Below are positions 53,765 through 61,556 of a DNA stretch of 64,000 bases, in pieces (position 1 is the first letter of the stretch; the number at the start of each line of letters is the position of its first letter). This stretch comes from Prauserella marina. Lineage in GTDB: Bacteria > Actinomycetota > Actinomycetes > Mycobacteriales > Pseudonocardiaceae. Below the pieces are notes generated by a model, which saw nothing but the letters and a program-made list of their open reading frames with translations, searched no databases and had not been told where the DNA came from. The position numbers and the translations under genes were made by a program. The stretch lies in the NCBI RefSeq assembly GCF_002240355.1, contig NZ_CP016353.1, forward strand, positions 3,026,501 to 3,090,500, given 5' to 3'.

Positions 53765-54349
53765 TCAGCAGGTGTAGGGCTCCGCCGCGCGAGCGTTGCG
53801 CAGCGCGCGGCCCCACCAGGTGAGCTGGTCGAGCATGGCGTCGGCGACCACGGCCAGTTCCCCCCTGACGGGCGGCCGTCCCTTCTCGTCGATGCCGGGG
53901 CCGAACAGGTTGAAGCTCACCGTGTCGCGCATCGTCACGACGTGCAGTTCGGTGAACACCGCCCTGAGTTGCTCGACCGCGAAGAAGCCCTCGGAACGAC
54001 ACCCGTAGGAGACGAACCCCGCCGGTTTTCCGTGCCACTCGTCGTAGGCGTAGTCGATGGCCTGTTTCAGCGAAGCCGGAAAGCTGCGGTTGTATTCGGG
54101 CGTCACCACGACGAACGCGTCCGCCTCCTCGATCGATCCCGCGAACCGCCGCATGTCGGCCGTCGGGGTCTCGGGCAGGCGCGCCGGAAACGCGAAGGCG
54201 GCCAGATCCAGCACCGAGATCTCGATGTCGGTGCGCTGCCGGGCCACCTCGGCGAACCATTCGCCGATCGCGGCACCGGCCCTGCCTTCCCTGGTGCTGC
54301 CGATGATCGTGGCGACGCGCAGTGCCCCTGTGGGCTCGTTCCGTGACAT
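53765..54349 (-). CDS. NADPH-dependent FMN reductase family protein
   Basis: 194 aa flavodoxin-like fold: [20 protein letters not shown] (phosphate/FMN loop), [37 protein letters not shown] with the conserved PEYN, as in chromate/quinone/azo reductases. It likely reduces quinones or flavin. It sits 20 bases upstream of the exporter ATPase on the same strand, so it probably shares its transcript. The promoter region contains a 31-bp palindrome. Confidence 0.88.
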   Translation of the reverse strand: MSRNEPTGALRVATIIGSTREGRAGAAIGEWFAEVARQRTDIEISVLDLAAFAFPARLPETPTADMRRFAGSIEEADAFVVVTPEYNRSFPASLKQAIDYAYDEWHGKPAGFVSYGCRSEGFFAVEQLRAVFTELHVVTMRDTVSFNLFGPGIDEKGRPPVRGELAVVADAMLDQLTWWGRALRNARAAEPYTC

Positions 54350-54411
54350 CCGGCTTCCTTCCCGTGTCTTCGGCGTCGTCGGCTCACCCCATAGGCGCGA
54401 GACGGCGGCCA

Positions 54412-54442
54412 GGTATCCGCTAGATCAGATCTAGCGGATACC
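54412..54442. promoter_or_regulatory. 31-bp perfect palindrome between divergent genes
   Basis: GGTATCCGCTAGATC-A-GATCTAGCGGATACC: two perfect 15-bp arms around one base, 63 bases before the FMN reductase start and 62 bases before the MOSC gene start, almost exactly central. This is the geometry of an operator that controls both divergent promoters. No regulator gene is adjacent. Confidence 0.8.
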
Positions 54443-54503
54443 GTCTCCGTGGTGGCTCGCCGCGAGACGACGGCGGGCCGATCGGCTGGCGGAGGCGCGA
54501 AAG

Positions 54504-55331
54504 GTGACACGGGAAGCCGGAACGGCCAGTGAGCGGACCGGGCGGGTCGCCGCCCTTTTCGTGTACCCGGTCAAGGGATTGAGCCCGCAGCGCGTGGAGA
54601 CCTTGCCGGTCGAGCCCGGCCGTGGCATCGACGGCGACAGGGTGTTCGCGCTGGCGAGGCCGGAAGGCCGCTACGTCAAAGGGCAGCGGCAGCCCTTGCC
54701 GAAGGGCCAGTTCTTCATGCTCGCCCGCGACGCGAGGCTCGCGGACCTCGGCACTCACTTCGACGCGCGGTCCAACCGGCTGACGGTCGCGGTGCGAGGA
54801 CACGAGGTGCTTTCGGCCGATGTGTCCACCGAGGATGGTGAGCGGGCGGTGACCGCGTTCTTCGGCCGCGTGCTCGATTGTGATCCCGCGCTGCCACCGG
54901 TACTCGCCCGCGAGCGGGACCGCCGGTTCACCGACGTCTCCGTGGTGTCCGACAGCATGATGAACGCGGTGTCGATCATCAACCTCGCCTCGGTGCGTGA
55001 TCTGGAGCGGCGTGTCGGGGCGCCCGTCGATCCGTTGCGGTTCCGCGCCAACATCTACGTCGAGGGGCTGCCCGCCTGGTGCGAGAGGGAACTCACCGGT
55101 GAGGATCTCGGCATCGGGACGTTGCGGCTGCGCGGGGTGCTGGCGACGAAGCGATGCGCGGCGACGGAGGTCAACCCGGAAACGGCCGAGCGGGACCTGG
55201 CCGTTCCCCGGCTGCTGCACGGTGAGTACGGGCACGTCGAGATGGGCTGGTACGCGGAGGTCACCGGCGGAAACGGCCCGGTTTCGCTCGGCGACCGGGT
55301 CGAGTGCGGCGTCGTGAGCGCCCCCTCGTGA
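54504..55331 (+). CDS. MOSC-domain protein
   Basis: 275 aa. N-terminal MOSC beta-barrel (VAALFVYPVKGLSPQRVETLPVEPGRGIDGDRVFAL) and a C-terminal MOSC domain with RFRANIYVEGLPAWCERELTGEDLGIGTLRLRGVLATKRCAATEVNPET, where the conserved Cys expected in molybdenum-cofactor-sulfurase C-terminal proteins is KRCAAT. Such proteins handle Moco sulfur or act as amidoxime-reducing components. GTG start after GGAGG at 54491-54495. Confidence 0.87.
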   Translation: MTREAGTASERTGRVAALFVYPVKGLSPQRVETLPVEPGRGIDGDRVFALARPEGRYVKGQRQPLPKGQFFMLARDARLADLGTHFDARSNRLTVAVRGHEVLSADVSTEDGERAVTAFFGRVLDCDPALPPVLARERDRRFTDVSVVSDSMMNAVSIINLASVRDLERRVGAPVDPLRFRANIYVEGLPAWCERELTGEDLGIGTLRLRGVLATKRCAATEVNPETAERDLAVPRLLHGEYGHVEMGWYAEVTGGNGPVSLGDRVECGVVSAPS

Positions 55332-55497
55332 GCGAGCACCGCGATCTGGTTCTCGGGGAACGGGAAAGGCGAAACCATCTCGTGCCGTGTGTGTCGAGGA
55401 CGGCTTCCCCTTCCATCGTGGTCGGGCCGTGCGGGGGGATGAGGAAATAACAGATGCACCTTTCCATTATCGCTGGATAGCGAGTTGTAAACGGCGC

Positions 55498-55528
55498 TTG
55501 TCGTTCGCGTATACGTATCCGGTACACT
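55498..55528 (+). promoter_or_regulatory. Candidate lsr2 promoter
   Basis: TACACT at 55523-55528 is a good -10 match; TTGTCG at 55498-55503 is a candidate -35 with a 19-base spacer, longer than ideal. Between them lies the palindrome CGTATACG (55508-55515), a possible regulatory site. The stretch is AT-rich, and Lsr2 may bind it for autoregulation (inference). Confidence 0.4.
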
Positions 55529-55585
55529 TCCCCGGACGAGTGGAAATTGGTATTTTCAGGATTGACTCAATAGCAGGAGGAACTG

Positions 55586-55936
55586 GTGGCGCAACAGGTT
55601 CTTGTCTCCCTCGTGGACGATCTGGACGGTTCCGAGGCCGACGAGACCATCGAGTTCGGTCTCGACGGCGTCAGCTACGAGATCGACCTTTCGGCGGACA
55701 ATGCCGAAGAACTGCGGGACGCGCTCGCGCAGTATGTCGAACACGCGCGGCGCTCGGGTGGTCGCAAGCGCACTTCGGGCAAGCGGGCGAACGGCCAGGT
55801 GGTGGCACGTTCGTCGGCCGCAGACCGTGAGCAGAATCAGGCGATTCGCGCGTGGGCACGTAAGAATGGTTTCGAGATTTCCGAACGCGGGCGTATTCCG
55901 TCCGAGGTCACCGACGCATACCACAAGGGCAACTGA
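55586..55936 (+). CDS. lsr2: Lsr2 nucleoid-associated silencing protein
   Basis: 116 aa. The N-terminal dimerisation domain ([36 protein letters not shown]) and the C-terminal DNA-binding domain ([32 protein letters not shown]) are classic Lsr2. The AT-hook-like RGR that enters the minor groove is intact. In actinobacteria Lsr2 silences AT-rich, horizontally acquired DNA. GTG start with AGGAGG at 55575-55580. Followed by a strong hairpin. Confidence 0.97.
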   Translation: MAQQVLVSLVDDLDGSEADETIEFGLDGVSYEIDLSADNAEELRDALAQYVEHARRSGGRKRTSGKRANGQVVARSSAADREQNQAIRAWARKNGFEISERGRIPSEVTDAYHKGN

Positions 55937-55948
55937 AACTGGTATTTC

Positions 55949-55984
55949 AATGACGGCAGGATGACGGGACATCCTGCCGTCATT
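55949..55984 (+). terminator. Hairpin terminator after lsr2
   Basis: Perfect 14-bp stem AATGACGGCAGGAT / ATCCTGCCGTCATT with an 8-base loop, 12 bases after the lsr2 stop, followed by GCTGTTTT. Confidence 0.85.
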
Positions 55985-56187
55985 GCTGTTTTCGGGATAG
56001 TCGCGCGTACCGCCCGCTCGCTTTTGCTGCCGGGATTCAGGCGGGTTCGCGGGGAAGGGAATCGCTGGGCCGAAAGGGCTAGTGGGTGCACCGGAGCGCA
56101 GTAGTGCTCGCCGGTATGCGGGGCATATTCGATCGCGGCCGGTATCGCGTATGCCACGAATGCATGATCTCGATTGATAAACCTTGA

Positions 56188-56197
56188 CTTATATAAG
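56188..56197. promoter_or_regulatory. Candidate ArsR operator
   Basis: CTTATATAAG, a perfect 10-bp palindrome 14 bases before the arsR-type start and overlapping a TTGACT hexamer at 56184. ArsR regulators often bind such AT-rich palindromes in their own promoters. The spacing to the ATG implies a very short leader. Confidence 0.5.
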
Positions 56198-56211
56198 CAA
56201 GCCGCTTCAGG

Positions 56212-56544
56212 ATGACGGCTGTGCACGCGTTCGACGTACTGGGTGACCCGGTTCGCCGCAGGATACTGGAGTTGCTCGCGGAGGCGGGGAAGGCCGAATG
56301 GTCCTCGGGGGCGGTCACCGAGATCATCCAGGGCGAGTTCGGCATCACCCAGCCCGCCGTGTCGCAGCATCTGAGGGTACTCAGGGACAACGGATTCGCG
56401 ACCGTGCGCGCCGACGGCACCCGCCGCCTGTACGCGGTCGACGCGTCGGGTCTGCGCGAGGTCGACCACTGGCTGGCCAGGTTTCGCCGCGAGAGTGCCG
56501 CGGAGGCAATCCCCACGACGGGCAGGGACGAGGACATTCGATGA
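56212..56544 (+). CDS. ArsR-family transcriptional regulator
   Basis: 110 aa winged helix: FDVLGDPVRRRILELLAEAGKAEWSSGAVTEIIQGEFGITQPAVSQHLRVLRDNGFATVRADGTRRLYAVD. There is no metal-binding CxC motif, so it is not a metal sensor. This subtype is usually encoded beside a SRPBCC (AHSA1) protein, as here, joined by an ATGA overlap. Confidence 0.9.
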   Translation: MTAVHAFDVLGDPVRRRILELLAEAGKAEWSSGAVTEIIQGEFGITQPAVSQHLRVLRDNGFATVRADGTRRLYAVDASGLREVDHWLARFRRESAAEAIPTTGRDEDIR

Positions 56545-57167
56545 TCGACATCGCGAACGAGCTGAAGGTCGTCTACCGCGAGGTGCGGGAAAGACGGGAA
56601 GCCGGGGAGGCCGGCTCGATCTGCGTCCTGTTGCGGCGGCGCTACCCGGTACCGGTCGGCGACGTGTGGGACGCGCTGACGATTCCGGCGCGGCTCGAAC
56701 GCTGGTTCCTTCCGGTGAGCGGCGAGCTGAGGGAAGGCGGGACGTTCGCGGCGGAGGGCAATGCCGAGGGCACCGTGCTGCAATGTGAGCGCCCGTACCT
56801 GCTGCGGTTGACGTGGGGCGAGGCAAGTAGCGTCGTCGAGTTGCGGCTCGGTTCCGAGGACGGTGACGACACCGTGCTGGAACTGGAGCACACCGTGCCG
56901 CTCTCGGTCGCCGGAAGCGGCGCGGGCGCGCTTTACACCGGCCCGGGCTGGGACGTGTCCCTGCTCGGACTCGACCAGTACGTGAGGGGTGTCGAGGTCG
57001 GCGACCCCGGCATGTGGGAGAGCTCGGAAGACGTGCAGAAGTTCTCCCAGCACACGGTCAGCGCGTGGGCGAGCGCGATCGAGAATTCCGGTACCGCGAC
57101 GACGGAGGAAATCGGTGCCGCGCGGCAGGTTTCGCTCGCGCGGTTCGCGCCGGACGTGACGGCCTGA
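56541..57167 (+). CDS. SRPBCC (AHSA1-like) domain protein
   Basis: 208 aa. The AHSA1/START-like domain begins near residue 28: VLLRRRYPVPVGDVWDALTIPARLERWFLPVSGELREGGTFAAEGNAEGTVLQCERPYLLRLTWG, giving a hydrophobic ligand-binding cavity. Function unknown; such genes are commonly paired with ArsR regulators. The start overlaps the regulator's stop. Confidence 0.85.
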   Translation: MIDIANELKVVYREVRERREAGEAGSICVLLRRRYPVPVGDVWDALTIPARLERWFLPVSGELREGGTFAAEGNAEGTVLQCERPYLLRLTWGEASSVVELRLGSEDGDDTVLELEHTVPLSVAGSGAGALYTGPGWDVSLLGLDQYVRGVEVGDPGMWESSEDVQKFSQHTVSAWASAIENSGTATTEEIGAARQVSLARFAPDVTA

Positions 57168-57215
57168 CCCGTTGCCGCCGTGGGTCCACTGAGGACCGGG
57201 CTGTCGCGGGCCGAT

Positions 57216-57245
57216 TTGACAGGCAAGTCATTGCTTGCCTATCGT
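57216..57245 (+). promoter_or_regulatory. Promoter with internal palindrome for the VOC gene
   Basis: Consensus -35 TTGACA at 57216-57221 and TATCGT at 57240-57245 as -10, 18 bases apart. The spacer contains AGGCAAG-TCATTG-CTTGCCT (57221-57240), 7-bp arms around 6 bases, well placed for a repressor. The ArsR product encoded 0.7 kb upstream is one candidate binder. Confidence 0.65.
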
Positions 57246-57301
57246 TCGCCGGGTAAGGGAACCGCTCCGTGCGGCTCCGGCGACCGGCGAAGGGGTACTC
57301 C

Positions 57302-57709
57302 ATGGCAACCGCGCAGAAGATCACGACCTTCCTCATGTTCCAGGACGGCAGGGCGGAGGAGGCGATGAACTTCTACACGTCACTGTTCTCCGACGGGGAG
57401 ATCGTGGCCGTCAAGCGTTACGGCGCTGACGGTCCCGGAGCGGAGGGGACGGTGGAGTACGCGACGTTCGCGCTGGCCGGAGCGCAGCTCAAGTGCATCG
57501 ACAGTCCGGTGAAGCACGAATTCGACTTCACCCCTTCGATCTCGCTGTGGGTCGAATGCGACGACGCCGACGAGCAGAAGCGCCTGCACGCGAGCCTCGT
57601 CGATCGGGGCGCCGAACTCATGCCGCTTGACAACTACGGCTTCAGCGCCCGGTTCACCTGGGTCGCCGATCGCTTCGGGATCACCTGGCAGCTCAATCTG
57701 GCCGAATAG
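57302..57709 (+). CDS. VOC-superfamily (PhnB/DUF-3-DMU-9-like) protein
   Basis: 135 aa: KITTFLMFQDGRAEEAMNFYTSLFSDGEIVAVKRYG, then GTVEYATFALAGAQLKCIDSPVKHEFDFTPSISLWVECDD and FSARFTWVADRFGITWQL, matching the family formerly called 3-demethylubiquinone methyltransferase-like. These are VOC folds without proven methyltransferase activity. ATG start after AAGGGG. It ends 3 bases before a convergent gene. Confidence 0.85.
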   Translation: MATAQKITTFLMFQDGRAEEAMNFYTSLFSDGEIVAVKRYGADGPGAEGTVEYATFALAGAQLKCIDSPVKHEFDFTPSISLWVECDDADEQKRLHASLVDRGAELMPLDNYGFSARFTWVADRFGITWQLNLAE

Positions 57710-57712
57710 CCT

Positions 57713-58234
57713 TCACCAGACGCGTTCGACCCTGCCCGGCGCGTGTTCCTCGCACGCCCGGTACAGCTTCCTGCCGTGACGGCGGCCGAGGTGCCCGAGG
57801 CCGAACCGGTATCCTTCGCCCTCGCGCAGGACCTCAAGGTCGGGCTGGGCAAGGGTTGCCGCTTCGCTGGTCGTCCAGAAATCGAGCTGGTAGAACCACG
57901 ACCGTGACCTTCCGATCTGCCGTTTGCTCCTCGACAACCGCAGCGAATGAAGCTCGCTCCAGCGTACCGAGAACTCCAGTTCGGGCGGCTGGCGCACGAC
58001 GAGGCCCTTCTGGTCGACCGTGAGGGTCGGCGCGGGCTTGCGCAGCGTGATCCCGGCGAACATGGCCACGACGAGACAGGCCAGCCCGCCGAGGACGGTG
58101 TACATGCGCTCGGAGGAGGACTGGTCGGCCACTCCCAGTGTGGCTACCGCGATCAACGCGACACCACCCGCTCCGAACAGGACGGTGCCGCCGAAACCCC
58201 GCAATCTGCCCAGCCTGTCGACCTTGATGATCAC
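57713..58234 (-). CDS. Small membrane protein, PH-like domain
   Basis: 173 aa. Two membrane helices near the N-terminus (TVLFGAGGVALIAVATLGVA, YTVLGGLACLVVAMFAGITL), then a probable PH-like beta domain (TLTVDQKGLVVRQPPELEFSVRWSELHSLRLSRSK) ending in an amphipathic helix. No specific function can be given. Monocistronic and convergent with the VOC gene. Confidence 0.65.
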   Translation of the reverse strand: MIIKVDRLGRLRGFGGTVLFGAGGVALIAVATLGVADQSSSERMYTVLGGLACLVVAMFAGITLRKPAPTLTVDQKGLVVRQPPELEFSVRWSELHSLRLSRSKRQIGRSRSWFYQLDFWTTSEAATLAQPDLEVLREGEGYRFGLGHLGRRHGRKLYRACEEHAPGRVERVW

Positions 58235-58491
58235 AGGGCTCCTACCTCCTCATCGATTCCCGCCGGGCCGGGCGCGTCGCGCCACGCGGCCGAGCCAACG
58301 GAAACTATCAGCAGGCGTTGTGACCAGGGCGGACGCTCCCTCTGGCCGCGGTAACGACGCCCCCTTGCGATCCACTGTGGACGGCGTGGCCGTCGCGCCG
58401 AAGGCCGTTGTCACATTTTCCCTCGCTGCGGTGTCAAAGAGAGGTAACCGACGACACGGTGACTCGACGACTCGATGACAGGGAGCATGGG

Positions 58492-58965
58492 ATGGACGCG
58501 CGAATCGATCTCTTCGGCAACAAGGTGACGGCGAAGTTCCTCAAGCACATCATCGCCTCGGGAACGGCGATCGCGGACTCGGCGCTGCCCTCGGCGACGG
58601 CCGAGCTGGTGAAGCTTCGCGCCAGTCAGATCAACGGCTGTGGGTTCTGCACGGACATGCACAGCAAGGACGCCCTGCACGCCGGGGAGACTCAGACCCG
58701 GCTCAACCTGGTGGCGGCGTGGCGGGAGGCCACGGTGTTCACCGAGGCCGAGCGCGCCGCGCTCGAACTGGCCGAACAGGGCACCAGGATCGCCGACGCG
58801 GGCGGCGGCGTGAGCGACGAGGCGTGGGCAGAGGCGGCCAAGTACTACGACGAGGAGCAACTGGGCGCGCTCGTGTCCGTCATCGCCCTCATCAACACCT
58901 ACAACCGCATCAACGTCATCGTCGAGCAGCCCGCGGGGGACTACCGCCCAGGACAGTTCGGGTGA
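58492..58965 (+). CDS. Carboxymuconolactone decarboxylase/AhpD-family protein
   Basis: 157 aa. The redox motif C50-G-F-C53 lies in INGCGFCTDMHSKDA, with the conserved His shortly after, as in AhpD-type alkylhydroperoxidases. Despite the family name it is more likely an antioxidant/thiol protein than an aromatic-pathway decarboxylase. AGGGAG lies upstream of the ATG. The frame extends to 58408 without similarity. Confidence 0.88.
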   Translation: MDARIDLFGNKVTAKFLKHIIASGTAIADSALPSATAELVKLRASQINGCGFCTDMHSKDALHAGETQTRLNLVAAWREATVFTEAERAALELAEQGTRIADAGGGVSDEAWAEAAKYYDEEQLGALVSVIALINTYNRINVIVEQPAGDYRPGQFG

Positions 58966-58970
58966 CCGGC

Positions 58971-59004
58971 GTACGGCACATCCCCGCACCGGGATGTGCC
59001 GTAC
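58971..59004 (+). terminator. Hairpin terminator after the AhpD-like gene
   Basis: Perfect 13-bp stem GTACGGCACATCC / GGATGTGCCGTAC with an 8-base loop, 5 bases after the stop codon. Confidence 0.8.
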
Positions 59005-59308
59005 CCTGGCGGGCCCAGGTTGCCGAGTTCCGCGCTCAGGGCGCCGAGGCCCGCGCCTGCACCGGCACGGCACCGATTTTCGCCGTTTCCGTCTCACCGC
59101 CCACGAGCCGGGCTACGGTGCGACCCGCTACGCGGGGTCATCCGCTGCTCGGCGCCATCGCCGTGGTGTGAAGCGGCCGGGGGACGACGAAACGGCCGGA
59201 GGGAAAGAAACCCTCTATTGACACAAAAGGTGATGGGCGTCACTCTAGCTGAGCGCTGCGCTAAGGCTCGAAGGTTTGGTTCGCACGCGGTGAGATGAGG
59301 CGACCCGC
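59005..59308. other. Intergenic region with repeat copy and candidate promoter
   Basis: No gene is supported. Units of the dispersed repeat occur at 59018-59060 (GAGTTC at 59025, GAGGCC at 59046, 21 bases apart). A TTGACA hexamer at 59218-59223 with ACTCTA 18 bases later is a candidate promoter for the Nramp-like gene. Confidence 0.5.
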
Positions 59309-60757
59309 ATGACGGAAACTGGCAGCCCTGAGCGAGACCGGCCCACACTTCCCAGCAAGCACCTGCCCGCCGTCGAATTCAGGGACCTGCCGGAACCGGT
59401 ACGACTGCGCAAGATCACCGGTGCGAGCGTGATCATCCTTGCGACGGCCATCGGGTCGGGCGAGATGATTCTCTGGCCCTACATCACCTCCCAGATCGGT
59501 TTCACCTTCATCTGGGCCGCCATCGTGGGATTCGGCATCCAATTCTTCCTGAACATGGAGATCGAGCGTTACACGCTCGCCACGGGCGAATCCGCCATCA
59601 CCGGTTTCACCAGATTCTGGAAGCCGTGGTGGTGGCTGTTCATCGTTTTCGCGTTGCTGCAGAACTTCTGGCCGGGCTGGGCGACCGGCGCCGCGTCGTC
59701 GGTGTCGTTCGCGTTGTCGCTGGGCGCCGACGCGCCGATCGTGCCGATCACGATCGCCGCGCTCGTCGCCATCGGGATCACGCTCACGCTTTCGCCCGTG
59801 GTGTACCAGTGGGTGGAGAAGATCCAGGGGGTACTGGTCGGTCTCATCCTGCTCTTCGTCATCATCGCGATTCCCGTTGCCACGACGGGCGATGCGTGGG
59901 GCGCGTTGCTCAGTGAGGGCATCGGCGGCGCCGATTTCCCCATCGGGCACGAGAACCTGAGCGTGGCGTTGCTGCTCGGCGCGCTCGCCTTCGCGGGAGC
60001 AGGTGGCGCGAACAACCTGGTGCAGAGCAACTACATCAGGGACAAGGGCATGGGCATGGGCGCTCGCATGCCGAGGATCGTGTCGCCGATCACCGGGCAC
60101 GAGGAGGCCACTCCGTCGCTCGGCTACATGTTCCCCACGGACGAGGAGAACATGCGCCGCTGGCGCGGCTGGTGGCGGATAGCCAACTGGGAGCAGCTCA
60201 TCACGTTCTGGGGACTTGGCGTGCTGACGCTGGTCACCATGTCCGTGCTGGCGTATTCGACGCTGCCACAAGGAACCGTGCAGCAGCAGGATCTGGCTTT
60301 CCTGTTGCTCGAAGGCCAGGCATTGCAGGACATTGTCGCGCCGTGGTTCGGTACGGCGTTCTGGGCCGCGGCGACATTCGCGTTGTTCTCGACGAATCTG
60401 GGAATCATCGACTACACCTGCAGGCTGATCGCCGACCAGATGAAGATCAACGCGCTCAAGGACAGCAGCTTCTGGTCGGAGAGCAAGATCTACGCGGCGT
60501 TCGTCTGGATCATGATCGTGGTGGGGTCGGTGATCCTGCTCGCCGGTGTCGATCAGCCGTTCCTGCTCGTGGTGATCTCCTCGTCCATCGCGGGCGTGCA
60601 GATGTTCATCTATTCCGGGTTGCTGATCCTGCTCAACAGGAAGGCGTTGCCGAAGGAGCTGAAGGTCAGGGGAGTGCGCCTTGCCGTGCTCATCGTGTCC
60701 TTCGTGTTCTTCGGGTTCCTTTCGGTGTTGCTGGTGCTCGACAGTCTCGGGTTGTGA
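59309..60757 (+). CDS. Non-canonical Nramp-like transporter
   Basis: 482 aa, about eleven or twelve hydrophobic helices, with family similarity to Nramp metal transporters. The canonical helix-1 DPGN is replaced by ATAIGSGEMILWPY, and the helix-6 metal-binding MPH region by GALAFAGAGGANNLVQSNYIRDKG. The usual manganese/iron ligands are therefore absent and another ion or solute is expected. ATG 59309; the region upstream carries TTGACA. A 30-residue membrane peptide gene follows after 3 bases. Confidence 0.82.
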   Translation: MTETGSPERDRPTLPSKHLPAVEFRDLPEPVRLRKITGASVIILATAIGSGEMILWPYITSQIGFTFIWAAIVGFGIQFFLNMEIERYTLATGESAITGFTRFWKPWWWLFIVFALLQNFWPGWATGAASSVSFALSLGADAPIVPITIAALVAIGITLTLSPVVYQWVEKIQGVLVGLILLFVIIAIPVATTGDAWGALLSEGIGGADFPIGHENLSVALLLGALAFAGAGGANNLVQSNYIRDKGMGMGARMPRIVSPITGHEEATPSLGYMFPTDEENMRRWRGWWRIANWEQLITFWGLGVLTLVTMSVLAYSTLPQGTVQQQDLAFLLLEGQALQDIVAPWFGTAFWAAATFALFSTNLGIIDYTCRLIADQMKINALKDSSFWSESKIYAAFVWIMIVVGSVILLAGVDQPFLLVVISSSIAGVQMFIYSGLLILLNRKALPKELKVRGVRLAVLIVSFVFFGFLSVLLVLDSLGL

Positions 60758-60760
60758 GCG

Positions 60761-60853
60761 ATGCTGAAAAGACTGTGGCTCAGGGTGCTTGTCGGGTTGT
60801 CCATCTGGATGGTGCTGATCGCGCTCATGTGGGCGACGGGGATGCTGTCCTGA
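60761..60853 (+). CDS. 30-residue single-helix membrane microprotein
   Basis: An ATG 3 bases after the Nramp-like stop opens a 30-codon frame: basic MLKRLWLRVLVG, then one hydrophobic segment LSIWMVLIALMWATGML ending at TGA. Positive N-terminus and a single helix fit a small inner-membrane subunit or modulator of the adjacent transporter. There is no independent ribosome-binding site; translation would be coupled. No family was recognised. Confidence 0.6.
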   Translation: MLKRLWLRVLVGLSIWMVLIALMWATGMLS

Positions 60854-60905
60854 ACGGCGGCACTCGACGGTCCACTGTGGAGTGTGGCTGAAGCCGGTGA
60901 GCGGG

Positions 60906-61556
60906 TCAACCGGTGAGCGGTAGCCTCGCGCAGTCGCGGCAGCCTCGCGCGGAGGCGGCGACGACGCCGTGGAACGCGGCCGTGGTTACCGTGGCCACCG
61001 CGACGACGGGCCAGCTCGCCGCGAGCGGCGTGGCCACGACCAGAGACACGGCCGCGAGAATCATGGCGACGCTCGCGATCGTTCCGGTCCAGGCCATCAC
61101 CGACGGCAGCAGGGCAGTCAGCGGGTGCTCCCCTGAGGGGCGGCCGGTCGCCGCGAGCGTCAGCAGAGCAAGGAGTGCCGCGAGCCCGCCGACGGCGGCG
61201 AGTGGATAGGCCGCGAACGGAAGCACCCACGGATCCCCGTTCGCCGAGGAGTGCGCGAGCCGCCAGCCCGCGATCATGAGCGGAACGGTGATCGCGATGG
61301 CTCCCGCGGTGTGCCTGGCCTGCGCGATGGTGAGTTCCCGCTGGCAGCTTCGGGCGATCTCCGCCGGGGTGCCGAACTCCCGCAATGCTCCGCGCACCGC
61401 GTCGGCGCGGGACGCGGCCGTGGCGGTGTGGGCGCTGAGCGTGTCGGCGAAGCCGTCGGTGATGTCGGCGACCATCCTGGCCTTGAACCCGCGGGGACCG
61501 CGCAGTGCCGAGGAGAGTTCGACGCCGTAGTTGGCGACGGGATCGGCGCGATTCAC
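60906..61556 (-). CDS. Membrane protein co-encoded with PadR regulator
   Basis: 216 aa. The cytoplasmic N-terminal 80 residues (VELSSALRGPRGFKARMVADITDGFADTLSAHTAT ... ALREFGTPAEIARSCQREL) resemble the permease-prefix/DUF1700-like segment commonly paired with PadR regulators. Four or five membrane helices follow, with a CRDC near the end. It may sense or respond to envelope stress (inference). The GTG start overlaps the PadR stop by 4 bases. Confidence 0.75.
   Translation of the reverse strand: MNRADPVANYGVELSSALRGPRGFKARMVADITDGFADTLSAHTATAASRADAVRGALREFGTPAEIARSCQRELTIAQARHTAGAIAITVPLMIAGWRLAHSSANGDPWVLPFAAYPLAAVGGLAALLALLTLAATGRPSGEHPLTALLPSVMAWTGTIASVAMILAAVSLVVATPLAASWPVVAVATVTTAAFHGVVAASARGCRDCARLPLTG

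Noticed and set aside
58492-58965. Reading the carboxymuconolactone-decarboxylase-family gene as part of the catechol/protocatechuate pathway
   Set aside because: It has the CxxC and downstream His of AhpD-type peroxidase-like proteins, lies 10 kb from catABC, and the catechol branch does not need this decarboxylase.
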